64,000 nt of DNA from M3007 sp037445225 (GCA_037445225.1 JBBIKW010000005.1:1-64000), one strand, 5' to 3'; positions 50,971-60,273 are shown, counted from the stretch's first letter. Notes: a model not told the origin generated them from the letters alone. Numbers and translations are program-made.

Positions 50971-53643
50971 TTAAAAGCGATATTCTAAGGTGAACAGAAT
51001 CCGGCGCGGCTGAGCAGGTATGCCCATAAAGTAGGTTCTTTCGGGATTGAGGATGCCCTTATCGACGCGCTGGCGGAGCACCAAGGCGTTGTCGTTGTCG
51101 GTAAAGTAGAAGGCGCGCAGGGCCTCAATTCGGTTGAGTAAGTTCTTGCCCAAGACGCCGGCGCGCAAGGAACCTGCACCTTTGAGCGGCACTTTGAACA
51201 TAACACCGGCATTAACCAGGATGAAGTCCTCCATCTTGAAGACGTTGGTAGCGTCGGCGTAGACGTTACCGTTCCACGTGCCGGTCACGTTGAGGTTGAA
51301 GAACTTGTGGTCGTAGTTCGCTGTAAAGTTGAAGATAGTCGACGGCACTGTAGGCAACTGCTTACCCCGGAGGTCAATCGAGTAGATCTTGACGGTGTCG
51401 TTTTGGATGCCCTCTAAGTTCACCTTGTTGCCATACAGGTTGTACTCCACATCCAAATTAGGCTTTCTGGTGGTGCTGTTGAGCGTTACGGGTATCTTAA
51501 AGTCTACAAAGGTCGCCTTTTGAAGGGTGAAGGCAGCCTGCAGCAACAAGCCACGGATAGCGCGCGGCGCATAGATTAAGCTGAGCTCAGTACCGAAGAT
51601 CTGGTTGGTGCCCAGCGGTTTCTGCGTCGCTATAGGGCCGTCGTAGATCGTCGCTAGACGGTTGTTGATGCGGGTGTGGAAGAGCGCGAGGTCTGCGCTC
51701 AGGTCGCCGAGGCCGGCGCGAGCGCCTACCTCGTAGTTGTAGATGATCTCATTATTGACGATCCGCGGGTTCGTCGTGAGCGAGTTCGGACGAGCCGGCG
51801 AGTATGCGTCGTAGTCGGGCATGCGATAGGCGCGAACAATACTGCCGTAGATAGCCGAACGCCCAGAGAGGAGGTAGTTAGCCCCTATCGAAGCGCTCCA
51901 ATCGGAGTGTTTTTCGTCTCGATTGATGTTGGGCGCGGGCGGGTTTGTGGTGTAGAAGCCCTTAATATTCATATCGATCTGGTCATAGCGCACGCCGGCG
52001 TTGACGTTCAGACGATCGCCAAACTTCATCTCATCGCCAAAGAATACCGCCATAACCGTGACATCGTACTCGTCGATGCGCGCCTGGCTGCCGGTGCTCG
52101 GAGCGGGCAAGGTAGGAGGTCCAATACGTCGGAAGGTCAAGCTGTCCTTGACGGTATTGCTCCAGCCAGTCAGAGAATAGGTCGTCGGCGTGTAAAGACC
52201 ATGGGTATAGAAGCCGCCTATTGTGAAGCGGTGCCGCATTGTTGCGCTTTCGATCGTCTTGGTGATACGCAGCTCGTTCATCAGCTCGGTGTCGTTGCCG
52301 TCGCCGTCGACCAACACGCGTATGAGGCTAACAGGAGCATCGGTATAAGTAGGCGAGACGCCCAAATTGAATTTCGTACCGTGGTCGTAGCTCTGATAGC
52401 GCAGGTGGTTGTTGATCGTCCACCCTTTACCAAACTCTAAGCTGACTTCCATACCAGCATTCCCGCCGCGAGCGTAGTTGCCCTCCTCATGTGATTTGCG
52501 AATACTGCGCGTCTCCTGTTGTCCTTGCTTGTTGGTTACCGTATAGAAGATGGTGTCTAATGCCTCGTGATAATACGAGTCGGTGATTTTCCACCCATCT
52601 TTCGGCCTTTGATCACTTACGCGGAAGGGCAAGTCGATGTTATTTTGGATGGTAATATCCATTCTTTGACCATATACGCGGACACGCCCCAGCTTTTTGG
52701 GTAGGAAGTAGTCGAAGTTTGCTCGGAACTGATAGCCCTTGTCGGGCGCGCCCATGTCGCGGAAGCCGTTGTCATACAGATAAAAACCGCCTATGTTGAA
52801 GCGCAAATTCTTCGCTTTACCGATAGGGCCATTCAAATTGACATCCGTCTTAAAGTCTATGCCTCCCCGATCGGGCGTGTTGTCGTTGTAGAAAGTTTGT
52901 CGCACAGTGCCTCCTAATTTACTGCCGCCAGTGCGCGTGATGATGTTCACCACACCCGCAGCAGCAGCCCGCCCAAACAAGGTGGCGGCGTTGCCACGCA
53001 CGATCTCCACCCGCTCCACATTGGGGTCCATCCCAAAGGCAAAATCGGGTGGGCGCGACGTAGAGGCTAGAGCAGGCAAGCCGTCAATCATGATGCCGGT
53101 ATACACCAAGCCATTTCCCGTACCGTCGGGAAAGCCGCGCGTATAGATAGCACCGCGAAAGCGCCCTTGAGCAAAGTTGGAGTATACCCCCGGCGTACCA
53201 AAAACGGCCTCAGCAATACCCTCGGGGCGCGCAGCCTCCAATTGCTTTGGCCCTAAAGTCGTAATCGCCGTGATAGATTCTACTTTGCGCACCGGAACGC
53301 GCGTTGTGGACACTACTACGTCGGAAAGCGAACTGAGGTCTTCTTCGATCGAAATCGCCATCGGGCCATCCGTAGATACCGGTACCTCTGTGCGGAGATA
53401 ACCGGTGTACGACACCACTAAAACGGCACTCCGACTGGCGACGGACAGGGAGAACTCTCCGTTTACATTGGCCACCGTTCCATTGCGGGTGCCTTTCTCC
53501 TGAATACTTGCCCCAGGCAATGGCGTTCCGTCAACGGCTGAAGTAACCTTGCCCGTTACAGTAACTTGTGCTCCCAAGGCGCCGCTCAGTAACAGCGCAG
53601 AGCACCACAGGAACATGCGCTGAAAAAGGGTAGAGTTGGTCAT
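50971..53643 (-). CDS. TonB-dependent outer-membrane receptor
   Basis: An 890-residue receptor. After a signal peptide (LWCSALLLSGALGAQ) comes a carboxypeptidase-regulatory-like domain (VTGKVTSAVDGTPLPGASIQ; about 26-95). The plug follows (RPEGIAEAVFGTPGVYSNFA; VERVEIVRGNAATLFGRAAA; GVVNIITRTGG), then a 22-strand barrel ending in LEYRF with the final aromatic residue. It imports a substrate across the outer membrane using TonB energy. There is no SusD partner beside it, unlike glycan systems. The fused plug type resembles siderophore or small-molecule receptors of the FecA/CirA kind. First gene of the 13-gene leftward run. Confidence 0.92.
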   Translation of the reverse strand: MTNSTLFQRMFLWCSALLLSGALGAQVTVTGKVTSAVDGTPLPGASIQEKGTRNGTVANVNGEFSLSVASRSAVLVVSYTGYLRTEVPVSTDGPMAISIEEDLSSLSDVVVSTTRVPVRKVESITAITTLGPKQLEAARPEGIAEAVFGTPGVYSNFAQGRFRGAIYTRGFPDGTGNGLVYTGIMIDGLPALASTSRPPDFAFGMDPNVERVEIVRGNAATLFGRAAAAGVVNIITRTGGSKLGGTVRQTFYNDNTPDRGGIDFKTDVNLNGPIGKAKNLRFNIGGFYLYDNGFRDMGAPDKGYQFRANFDYFLPKKLGRVRVYGQRMDITIQNNIDLPFRVSDQRPKDGWKITDSYYHEALDTIFYTVTNKQGQQETRSIRKSHEEGNYARGGNAGMEVSLEFGKGWTINNHLRYQSYDHGTKFNLGVSPTYTDAPVSLIRVLVDGDGNDTELMNELRITKTIESATMRHRFTIGGFYTHGLYTPTTYSLTGWSNTVKDSLTFRRIGPPTLPAPSTGSQARIDEYDVTVMAVFFGDEMKFGDRLNVNAGVRYDQIDMNIKGFYTTNPPAPNINRDEKHSDWSASIGANYLLSGRSAIYGSIVRAYRMPDYDAYSPARPNSLTTNPRIVNNEIIYNYEVGARAGLGDLSADLALFHTRINNRLATIYDGPIATQKPLGTNQIFGTELSLIYAPRAIRGLLLQAAFTLQKATFVDFKIPVTLNSTTRKPNLDVEYNLYGNKVNLEGIQNDTVKIYSIDLRGKQLPTVPSTIFNFTANYDHKFFNLNVTGTWNGNVYADATNVFKMEDFILVNAGVMFKVPLKGAGSLRAGVLGKNLLNRIEALRAFYFTDNDNALVLRQRVDKGILNPERTYFMGIPAQPRRILFTLEYRF

Positions 53644-53772
53644 AACTATACGTTTTTTTCGTAAAATAGAATGGTGTTACTTTTATGAAATAAAATTCCG
53701 ATACACCCCTTTATTTTGACCTAAAGGCGGAATAAAAATCGATTTGCCTTGTTTTAATATTTTTTACGCGAA

Positions 53773-53796
53773 GTTAATTTCATTAACTGAGTTAAT
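53773..53796. promoter_or_regulatory. GTTAAT three-half-site operator candidate
   Basis: GTTAAT (53773-53778), ATTAAC (53782-53787) and GTTAAT (53791-53796) are spaced by three bases each, giving a perfect 15-base dyad plus a third half-site at 9-base periodicity. It lies in the 183-base divergent promoter region of the catabolic cluster and directly upstream of the -7 box at 53799, where a bound repressor would block RNA polymerase. The MarR protein at 41798-42271 is the best candidate to bind it. Confidence 0.45.
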
Positions 53797-53798
53797 TG

Positions 53799-53806
53799 TA
53801 TTTTTG
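53799..53806 (+). promoter_or_regulatory. Bacteroidota -7 box of the rightward catabolic operon
   Basis: TATTTTTG is an exact TAnnTTTG match 21 bases before the ATG at 53827, so the leader would be very short (about 17 bases). Confidence 0.45.
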
Positions 53807-53826
53807 CCATAAAAAAATTTTCGTCT

Positions 53827-54333
53827 ATGCAACTAAGACTTTTTCCAAAGCACACCGGCATTTGGGAAGGCACCTACATCCGCATTGACGCTCAAGGGAA
53901 AATGACCGATCGCTGGAAGAGCCGCCTAACTATCCGCCTCTTTGACGACAATAAGTACCACCAGGTCAACCAGTATTTTTGGGAGGATGACCATACCGAA
54001 TGCCACGACTTCGGCATTTGCCAATTCAACGATGAAGGGTTACTTATCTTCGATACGCCGCGCATTAAGGGCTATGCTTGGGAGACCCGCGACTCGGTAT
54101 GTCTCATCTGGACATATCTCAATCGCCCAGCTTCTAAGTTGTTTGAAATGATCGACCTTATTGGCGACGGTACGCACCGCATCCGAAACTGGCGTTGGTC
54201 GGAGGGCGATGCCTTTCAAGGCATCACCATGATCGAAGAGCGACGGGTGGCCACGCAAGAAGAAATAGACCCCCAATTTTGGGAAGACCTCCCAAAGCTG
54301 CGCACCACCGGGCCATCGAGAAGCGACCACTAA
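53827..54333 (+). CDS. lipocalin-like protein, DUF3598-type (tentative)
   Basis: A 168-residue cytosolic protein without signal peptide. HTGIWEGTYIRIDAQGKMTD followed by WKSRLTIRL and QVNQYFWEDD suggests a lipocalin-like beta-barrel of the kind annotated DUF3598. Later strands include SVCLIWTYLNRP and HRIRNWRWSEGDAFQGITMI. Such proteins bind small hydrophobic ligands. As the first gene of the rightward operon it may bind an intermediate or act as an isomerase-like protein. The family assignment is uncertain. Confidence 0.65.
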   Translation: MQLRLFPKHTGIWEGTYIRIDAQGKMTDRWKSRLTIRLFDDNKYHQVNQYFWEDDHTECHDFGICQFNDEGLLIFDTPRIKGYAWETRDSVCLIWTYLNRPASKLFEMIDLIGDGTHRIRNWRWSEGDAFQGITMIEERRVATQEEIDPQFWEDLPKLRTTGPSRSDH

Positions 54334-54362
54334 TCTGCAAACACTAAGCACGCTCTTGGGCT

Positions 54363-55628
54363 ATGCCAGGCATGACTATAACCGAAAAGATCATCGCGCG
54401 AAACAGCGGCAGGAAGCGCGTTGTCCCCGGCGAACTGGTGTGGGTGAACATCCACACCGTGATGACGATGGACTATTTGGGCGCTCAAACCTTCGCCAAG
54501 CTGCACGAATTGGGAGTTGAAAACGTCTTCGACCGCGACCGCGTCATCTGCGTGTCCGATCATTTGGTGCCTCCGCCCAACGAGAAGTTTGCCACTATGC
54601 TCAACGAGTGGCGGCGCATCGTGCGCGCTCACCACATCACTCATTTCTACGATCTCGGCAACCAGGGCATTGCGCACCAAATCATGGTGGAAAAAGGGCA
54701 CGTCTTGCCCGGAACCATCAGTATCGGCACCGACAGCCACGCCAATACTTACGGAGCAGTGGGCGCCTTGGGCAATGCCGTCGGGGTTACCGATGCCGCC
54801 GTAGCCATGGCTACCGGCAAATGCTGGCTGCGCGTGCCCGAAAGCGTGAAACTCGTCGTGCACGGCGAGTGGCATCCTTACGTCATGGCCAAGGACTTAA
54901 GCCTTTACGTCATGGGCATGATGCACTGGAACGGACATCTTATATATAAAGCTATCGAATACACCGGCGAAGCCATCTCCCAGCTAGGGATGGCTGGCCG
55001 CATGACGCTGTGCAATATGACGGTGGACTTGGGAGCCAAAAACGGGATCATCGCTCCCGACGCCATCACCCGCCGGTACTTGCGCGGTCGCACCAGCGAG
55101 AAATACACTGCCCTGCAGAGCGACCCAAATGCTGAGTACGAGCAAGTTTACGAAATCGACCTTCGCCAGGTCGGCCCTACCGTCGCCCGCCCACACCGTT
55201 TAGACGATGTCGTACCCATAGAAGAAGTAGAGGGCATACCGTTCAACAAGGCCTTTGTGGGCACCTGTACCAACGGACGCGTCGAAGACTTGGAGATCAT
55301 GGCCCGCATTCTGCGCGGCAAACGCATCCACCCCGATGTCAATATGCTCGTCGTTCCCGCCAGCCAAGCGGTTTACCTGGAAGCCATGAAAAAGGGCTAT
55401 TTAGCCACCCTCGTAGAAGCCGGTGCGGCCATCGATACGCCCTCGTGCGCAGCATGTGCCGGCATCCACACCGGCGTGGCAGGCGATGGCGACGTCATCT
55501 TGAGCGCCGGCAATCGAAATATGCAGGGCCGCATGGGCAGTAAAAAGGCCGAAATATACCTCACCAGCCCGGCCGTCGTAGCGGCCAGCGCGCTCTTTGG
55601 AAAAATTACCGACCCGCGCAAACTGTAA
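54363..55628 (+). CDS. LeuC-like hydro-lyase large subunit (aconitase superfamily), copy 2
   Basis: A 421-residue 4Fe-4S hydro-lyase subunit. SIGTDSHANTYGAVGALGNAVG is the active-site segment; the cluster cysteines are in GTCTNGRVEDL and SCAACAGIHTG. It is homologous to the product at 43561-44802 but clearly diverged (GTCTNG versus GTCGNG; TDSHANT versus ADSHTST). Both copies lie in the same catabolic region, so they probably act on different intermediates. Its small subunit follows 28 bases downstream. Confidence 0.88.
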   Translation: MPGMTITEKIIARNSGRKRVVPGELVWVNIHTVMTMDYLGAQTFAKLHELGVENVFDRDRVICVSDHLVPPPNEKFATMLNEWRRIVRAHHITHFYDLGNQGIAHQIMVEKGHVLPGTISIGTDSHANTYGAVGALGNAVGVTDAAVAMATGKCWLRVPESVKLVVHGEWHPYVMAKDLSLYVMGMMHWNGHLIYKAIEYTGEAISQLGMAGRMTLCNMTVDLGAKNGIIAPDAITRRYLRGRTSEKYTALQSDPNAEYEQVYEIDLRQVGPTVARPHRLDDVVPIEEVEGIPFNKAFVGTCTNGRVEDLEIMARILRGKRIHPDVNMLVVPASQAVYLEAMKKGYLATLVEAGAAIDTPSCAACAGIHTGVAGDGDVILSAGNRNMQGRMGSKKAEIYLTSPAVVAASALFGKITDPRKL

Positions 55629-55656
55629 ATCCCTCGCTGTCAAAAAAGCTTTGCAC

Positions 55657-56190
55657 ATGAAAATCACCGGAACATGTTGGGTCGCTCAAGGGTATGTGAT
55701 GGCTTACGACATCATCACCCAGCCTTTTTGGACCGCTCCTATCGACCCTAAAGAGAATGCGCGGTGGGTCATGGCCGGAGTAGATGAGGCCTTCAACCGC
55801 GAAAACGGTTTTGCCTCCCAAGGCTACAGCTTCATTGTCGCCGGACACAACTTCGCCGGCGGCGGCAAAAGCATCGAGCACGTAATTACCGGCCTCTTGG
55901 GCGCTGGAATAAAGGCCGTTTTTGCCGACAGCTTCTCTCGCCTCCAGTTCCGCAATGCCATCAACTACGGACTGCCGTTCATTACCTGTAAGGACATGGT
56001 TAAGGGCTGCCAAACGGGCGACCTGTTAGAATGGGATACGGAAACAGGCCTCATTGTAAACCTAACAAACGGCCGCACCTTTCAATCTGTGCCGGTAGCG
56101 CCCTTTGTAGCCGAGGTGGCAGAGGCCGGCGGGTTGATGAACTTCATCCGAAAACGCATCGCCGAAGGCACCATCGACCAACTGCGCTGA
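55657..56190 (+). CDS. LeuD-like hydro-lyase small subunit, copy 2
   Basis: A 177-residue swivel-domain subunit. It starts MKITGTCWVAQGYVMAYDII, where the usual GDxIxTD motif is replaced by MAYDIITQPFW. The GSSRE loop reads FIVAGHNFAGGGKSIEHVI, with GGGKSIE in place of GSSREH. SRLQFRNAINYGLPFITCKD is conserved. These differences in substrate-contact loops point to a substrate unlike isopropylmalate. The ATG at 55657 was chosen; the upstream start at 55597 would overlap the large-subunit gene. Confidence 0.83.
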   Translation: MKITGTCWVAQGYVMAYDIITQPFWTAPIDPKENARWVMAGVDEAFNRENGFASQGYSFIVAGHNFAGGGKSIEHVITGLLGAGIKAVFADSFSRLQFRNAINYGLPFITCKDMVKGCQTGDLLEWDTETGLIVNLTNGRTFQSVPVAPFVAEVAEAGGLMNFIRKRIAEGTIDQLR

Positions 56191-56196
56191 TCCGCG

Positions 56197-56958
56197 ATGA
56201 AAGCAAATACACTGAAAAAACGCCTGCTCGACCAACAGCCCGCTTATGGGGTGATCTCGCCAACCACAGACCCTATTGTGTGCGAGTACGTAGGGCTGTG
56301 TGGGCTGCACTTCTACGTTATCGACGCCGAGCATGGCTTCCCTGCTCCTACCGACGTGCAGCACATGGTGCGCGCCTTGGAAGGGGTGGGCTGCACGCCC
56401 TTGGCCCGCGTTGGCGACCTCAACGAAAAACTCCTGTTGCAATACTTGGATTGCGGCGTAATGGGCATTTTAATGCCGGGCTGCTCCACTGCCGAAGCGG
56501 TGCGTCGCCTGGTAGCTGCAGTAAAATACCCGCCTATGGGCCGAAGAGGCTTAGGGCCGGTGCGCGCCGCCGAATACATGATGCGCCTGCCGCAAGCCGA
56601 ATACGTGCGCTTTGCCAATGAACAAACCTTGGTCTTCCCTCAAATAGAAGACCCTATCGCCGTCCAAAACATCGACGAAATGCTTGGCGTAGAAGGGGTA
56701 GACGGATTCGTCATTGGTCCGCGCGACTTAGCCTTAGCCATGGGCTTTTTCGACGGTCCTAATCATCCCGAAGTGCAGGCGGTTATGGATGCGGTTTTCG
56801 AAAAAATCCGTGCTGCCGGCAAAATCGCCGGTACTGTAGCCGCTACGGCCGAACAAGCCCAAAAACTCGTACAAAAAGGCGTACACCTGATACTCAACTC
56901 CGTTCAGGGCCTCGTCTCTGCCGGAGCGCGTGCCTTTCTCCCTCCACCTCCAGGATAA
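56197..56958 (+). CDS. HpcH/HpaI-family class II aldolase
   Basis: A 253-residue metal-dependent aldolase. The conserved DAEHG (catalytic His near HFYVIDAEHGF), LARVGD, GILMPGCSTAEAVRRLV, the MGRRGLGP segment, and metal ligands Glu in FPQIEDP and Asp in IGPRDLALAMG are all present. The family cleaves 4-hydroxy-2-oxo acids to pyruvate and an aldehyde or oxo acid. In this cluster it probably cleaves the hydrated product of the adjacent LeuCD-like enzyme. Substrate not determined. Confidence 0.9.
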   Translation: MKANTLKKRLLDQQPAYGVISPTTDPIVCEYVGLCGLHFYVIDAEHGFPAPTDVQHMVRALEGVGCTPLARVGDLNEKLLLQYLDCGVMGILMPGCSTAEAVRRLVAAVKYPPMGRRGLGPVRAAEYMMRLPQAEYVRFANEQTLVFPQIEDPIAVQNIDEMLGVEGVDGFVIGPRDLALAMGFFDGPNHPEVQAVMDAVFEKIRAAGKIAGTVAATAEQAQKLVQKGVHLILNSVQGLVSAGARAFLPPPPG

Positions 56959-56996
56959 CACCTTTTTTCCTCACCAAACTATTATCGTTTTCCGCC

Positions 56997-57311
56997 ATGC
57001 CCACACTGATCGTTCTCTTTAACCTAAAAGACAAAGACTCCGCCGTACAGCAGTACGAAGAATGGGCCAAGACGGTAGACGTCCCTACGGTCAAACGACT
57101 GGCCTCTGTCGATGACTTCCGCCTGTTTCGGTGCGGCAACCTCTTGGGCTCCTCTACACCCGCGCCGTATCAGTACTGTGAAGTCATCGAAGTGAACAAC
57201 ATGGACGGCCTGTTTGCCGACATCGCCACGGAAACCATGCAGCGCGTGGCAGGCCAGTTCCAAGCGTTTGCCGATAACCCCATCTTCATCGTCGCCGAAC
57301 AAATTGCTTGA
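56997..57311 (+). CDS. small RedY-like (ferredoxin-like fold) protein
   Basis: A 104-residue protein, LIVLFNLKDKDSAVQQYEEWAKTVDVPTV at the start and QYCEVIEVNNMDGLFADI in the middle, ending AFADNPIFIVAEQIA. This matches the RedY-like family, named for a gene of prodigiosin-type pathways, with an alpha/beta ferredoxin-like dimeric barrel fold. Members may be small enzymes or oxygenase-like partners; the biochemical role is not established. Its stop overlaps the following frame. Confidence 0.65.
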   Translation: MPTLIVLFNLKDKDSAVQQYEEWAKTVDVPTVKRLASVDDFRLFRCGNLLGSSTPAPYQYCEVIEVNNMDGLFADIATETMQRVAGQFQAFADNPIFIVAEQIA

Positions 57312-57331
57312 ACGCACATCCTTTGCATGCC

Positions 57332-58168
57332 ATGATGTACCAACTACAAGGAAAAACGGCCATTGTTACAGGAAGCGGTCGCCACAAAGGCATTGGAGAG
57401 GCTATCGTCTTGCGCTTAGCCGATGAGGGATGTCGCATTGTCGTTACAGATTTGGGAGAACCCAAAGGAGCGGAGTTTTCTGAAAGCCACATCGGCACCA
57501 CCGCCGAGATGGAGGAAATAGCCGAAGCAGTGCGCCAGCGGGGCGCTCAGGTGATCACAGTGGCTTGCGACGTGCGCGACGAAGCGCAAGTGGAGCACCT
57601 CATTCAGCGGGCTGTCGAGGCATTCGGCTCCGTGGATATCTTGGTCAACAATGCCGGCGTAGGCTACCTGATGGAGCCCTTTACTGAGTTCAAGGAGAGC
57701 AGCTGGGATGCAGTGCTCGACGTCAACCTTAAGGGCGCCTTCCTATGCTCTAAACACGCCGCGCGGCAAATGATCCGCCAGGGTACGGGCGGCGTCATCA
57801 TCAACATTGCCAGCCAAGCAGCCAAGTCGGGCTTCCCTTACGCCGCTGCCTACACCGCATCTAAACACGGGTTGGTCGGCCTAACCCGTTCCAACGCCGT
57901 AGAGCTGGGTAAATACCGCATTCGCGTCAATGCCGTCTGTCCAAACCACATCACTACCGGGTTGGGGCATTGGCAAAACCAATTCTTTAGCGAAAAGTTT
58001 GGCCTCGATTACGACACCTATCTACAAGGTATCCGAGACCGGAACCCGTTGGGCCGCACTGGTTTAGTGGAAGATATCGCCAACGCAGTAGCTTTTTTAG
58101 TCTCCGACCAAGCGGCTTACATCACGGGCGAAGCCATGAACGTCAGCGGAGGAGAGGAGTATCACTAA
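57332..58168 (+). CDS. short-chain dehydrogenase/reductase
   Basis: About 278 residues. The cofactor motif TGSGRHKGIGEA has an insertion relative to TGxxxGIG. NNAG is present, the catalytic serine is in NIASQAAKSG and the catalytic pair in YTASKHG. An Asp in VVTDLGEP suggests NAD(H) preference. LVSDQAAYITGEAMNVSGGEEY closes a typical SDR C-terminus. It probably oxidises a hydroxy-acid or alcohol intermediate. The ATG at 57332 was chosen; 57335 is equally likely. Confidence 0.9.
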   Translation: MMYQLQGKTAIVTGSGRHKGIGEAIVLRLADEGCRIVVTDLGEPKGAEFSESHIGTTAEMEEIAEAVRQRGAQVITVACDVRDEAQVEHLIQRAVEAFGSVDILVNNAGVGYLMEPFTEFKESSWDAVLDVNLKGAFLCSKHAARQMIRQGTGGVIINIASQAAKSGFPYAAAYTASKHGLVGLTRSNAVELGKYRIRVNAVCPNHITTGLGHWQNQFFSEKFGLDYDTYLQGIRDRNPLGRTGLVEDIANAVAFLVSDQAAYITGEAMNVSGGEEYH

Positions 58169-58181
58169 GCTTTTAAGTCGC

Positions 58182-60269
58182 ATGCAGCTAAAGTTAGGGA
58201 TCGATATCGGCGGCACATTTACCGACCTCGTCCTTTTAGACGCTTTGGATGGGCGCATGTTTTTGGGTAAAACGCTGACCACCTATCCCGACCCCCTCCA
58301 AGGCATCCTCAACGGTATCGACCAGATCGCGCGCGAGAGCGGCGTGGCGCTGTCTGCTGTTCAAACTATCGTACACGGCACTACCCTGGTGACCAATGCG
58401 GTCATCGAGCGCAAGGGCGCCCGTACGGCCTTATTGACTACTAAAGGCTTCGAAGACGTACTGGAAATCGGGCGCGAGATGCGCTACGACATCTACGACC
58501 TGTTCATTACCATGCCGAAGCCCCTCATTCCGAGGTCTCTGCGCATAGGCATCCGCGAACGCGTCAACAAAAAAGGCGAAGTGTTGGAAACGATCGACCC
58601 CTGTGAAGTGGAGCAAATAGCCGACCGCCTCGCTCGAAAGGGCGTGCGCAGCGTAGCCATATCGTTTTTACACGCCTTTGCCAACCCTGAGCACGAGCGC
58701 ATCGCTGGAGAAGTTATCCAGCGAAAACACCCCCACATGGTGGTCTCGCTGAGCTCAGAGGTGCTGCCAGAAATCCGCGAGTACGAGCGCACTTCGGCTA
58801 CTGCTATGAATGCCTACGTGCGCCCCCTAACCGAAGACTATCTGATGCGCTTGGAGGCGGCTCTGAGAACGCGCGGCTTTACAGGCGACATCTTTATCAT
58901 GAATTCCGCTGGGCGCCTAACAACGCTACAAGAAGCGCGGCGGTTCCCTATACAGCTCCTCGAAAGCGGCCCAGCGGGCGGTACCATGGCTGGGGTGTTT
59001 TTCCAACAGCAGTTGAGTTCCCAGCACGCTGCCCTACACCAATTACTCGCTTTCGACATGGGCGGCACCACCGCCAAAGCGTCTATGATTCAGAATGGGC
59101 AGCCCGAAATCACCCACCACTTTGAGGCTGCTCGCGAACGACGCTTCAAAAAGGGCAGTGGCCTGCCCGTGCGCATTCCTGTCATCGACATGATCGAGAT
59201 CGGTGCGGGCGGCGGCAGCATTGCCCGCATCGATGCCTTAGGGCTATTGACCGTAGGACCGGACAGCGCCGCCTCACAACCTGGCCCTGCCTGTTACGGC
59301 CGGGGTGGGCACCTGCCCACTGTCACCGATGCCGACCTGGTATTGGGCCTACTTAACGAAGATTACTTCTTGGGCGGCACCATGCGCCTTCAACGCCATC
59401 TGGCTGAACGGGCCATCGAAACCCACATCGCTCGCCCTTTGGGCATCTCCATAGAAGAGGCCGCCTGGGGGATCCATCGCATCGTCAACGAGAACATGGC
59501 CAATGCTGCGCGCGTTCACGTCTTGGAAAAGGGCTTTGACCCCCGCGCATTTACCCTGCTGGCTTTCGGAGGCGCTGGCCCCGTACATGCATTCTCCGTC
59601 GCTCGCCTATTGGGCATTTCGCACCTCATCGTGCCTAGCGGCGCTGGCGTGCTGAGTGCATTGGGCTTCCTGGTAAGCCCAGTCGCTACAGAGGCGGTGT
59701 TTAGCTACGTCAGTACCCTAGACAACATGCCCTGGTCCGATATCAACATCCGGCTGGAGGAAATGGAACAGCAGGGGCGCGCCTTTCTGCGCGAAGCCGG
59801 CTTAAGCGAACAACAGGCCGAAGTGCGGCGCACCGCCGAGATGCGCTACCTCGGTCAAGGACACGAAATCACCGTTGCCCTCCCCGTAGGAAAACTTTCT
59901 TCGGCTTCCGTGGACAAAATCCAACATCATTTTGAGGAAGCCTATGCCCAGCGCTACGGCCGAATTCAGAGCGATATCCCTATTGAATCCGTCACCTGGC
60001 GGGTGGTTGTGCAAGGACCATCGCCTCAGCTACACCTTAAACAGCAGGTCAAAGGCGCTGTACGCGAGTCTGTTGTGAAAGGCGCTCGTCCTGTGTTCCT
60101 GGGCAAGAGCTGGCAAGAAGTCCGCCTGCTCGATCGGTACGCCATGCCTGAAGGTGTTCGCTTTGAAGGGCCTTGCATCGTCGAAGAGTTCGAGAGCACA
60201 ACCGTCGTCGGTGCTGACGCCAGCGTCTGGCGCGACCGCCTTGGCAACCTCGTTGTAGAAATGCGTTGA
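58182..60269 (+). CDS. HyuA-type hydantoinase/oxoprolinase subunit A
   Basis: A 695-residue ASKHA-fold ATPase subunit. LGIDIGGTFTDLVLLD is the N-terminal ATP-binding motif; VHGTTLVTNAVIERKGARTALLTT and LEIGREMRYDIYDLF follow. AFDMGGTTAKASMI and FGGAGPVHAFSVARLLG are the second nucleotide-binding motifs. Partners with the HyuB-type protein at 60853. The pair uses ATP to open a lactam, hydantoin or related amide, or to carboxylate a ketone; the substrate of this pair is unknown. About 13 bases separate it from the SDR gene. Confidence 0.92.
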   Translation: MQLKLGIDIGGTFTDLVLLDALDGRMFLGKTLTTYPDPLQGILNGIDQIARESGVALSAVQTIVHGTTLVTNAVIERKGARTALLTTKGFEDVLEIGREMRYDIYDLFITMPKPLIPRSLRIGIRERVNKKGEVLETIDPCEVEQIADRLARKGVRSVAISFLHAFANPEHERIAGEVIQRKHPHMVVSLSSEVLPEIREYERTSATAMNAYVRPLTEDYLMRLEAALRTRGFTGDIFIMNSAGRLTTLQEARRFPIQLLESGPAGGTMAGVFFQQQLSSQHAALHQLLAFDMGGTTAKASMIQNGQPEITHHFEAARERRFKKGSGLPVRIPVIDMIEIGAGGGSIARIDALGLLTVGPDSAASQPGPACYGRGGHLPTVTDADLVLGLLNEDYFLGGTMRLQRHLAERAIETHIARPLGISIEEAAWGIHRIVNENMANAARVHVLEKGFDPRAFTLLAFGGAGPVHAFSVARLLGISHLIVPSGAGVLSALGFLVSPVATEAVFSYVSTLDNMPWSDINIRLEEMEQQGRAFLREAGLSEQQAEVRRTAEMRYLGQGHEITVALPVGKLSSASVDKIQHHFEEAYAQRYGRIQSDIPIESVTWRVVVQGPSPQLHLKQQVKGAVRESVVKGARPVFLGKSWQEVRLLDRYAMPEGVRFEGPCIVEEFESTTVVGADASVWRDRLGNLVVEMR

Positions 60270-60273
60270 ATGT

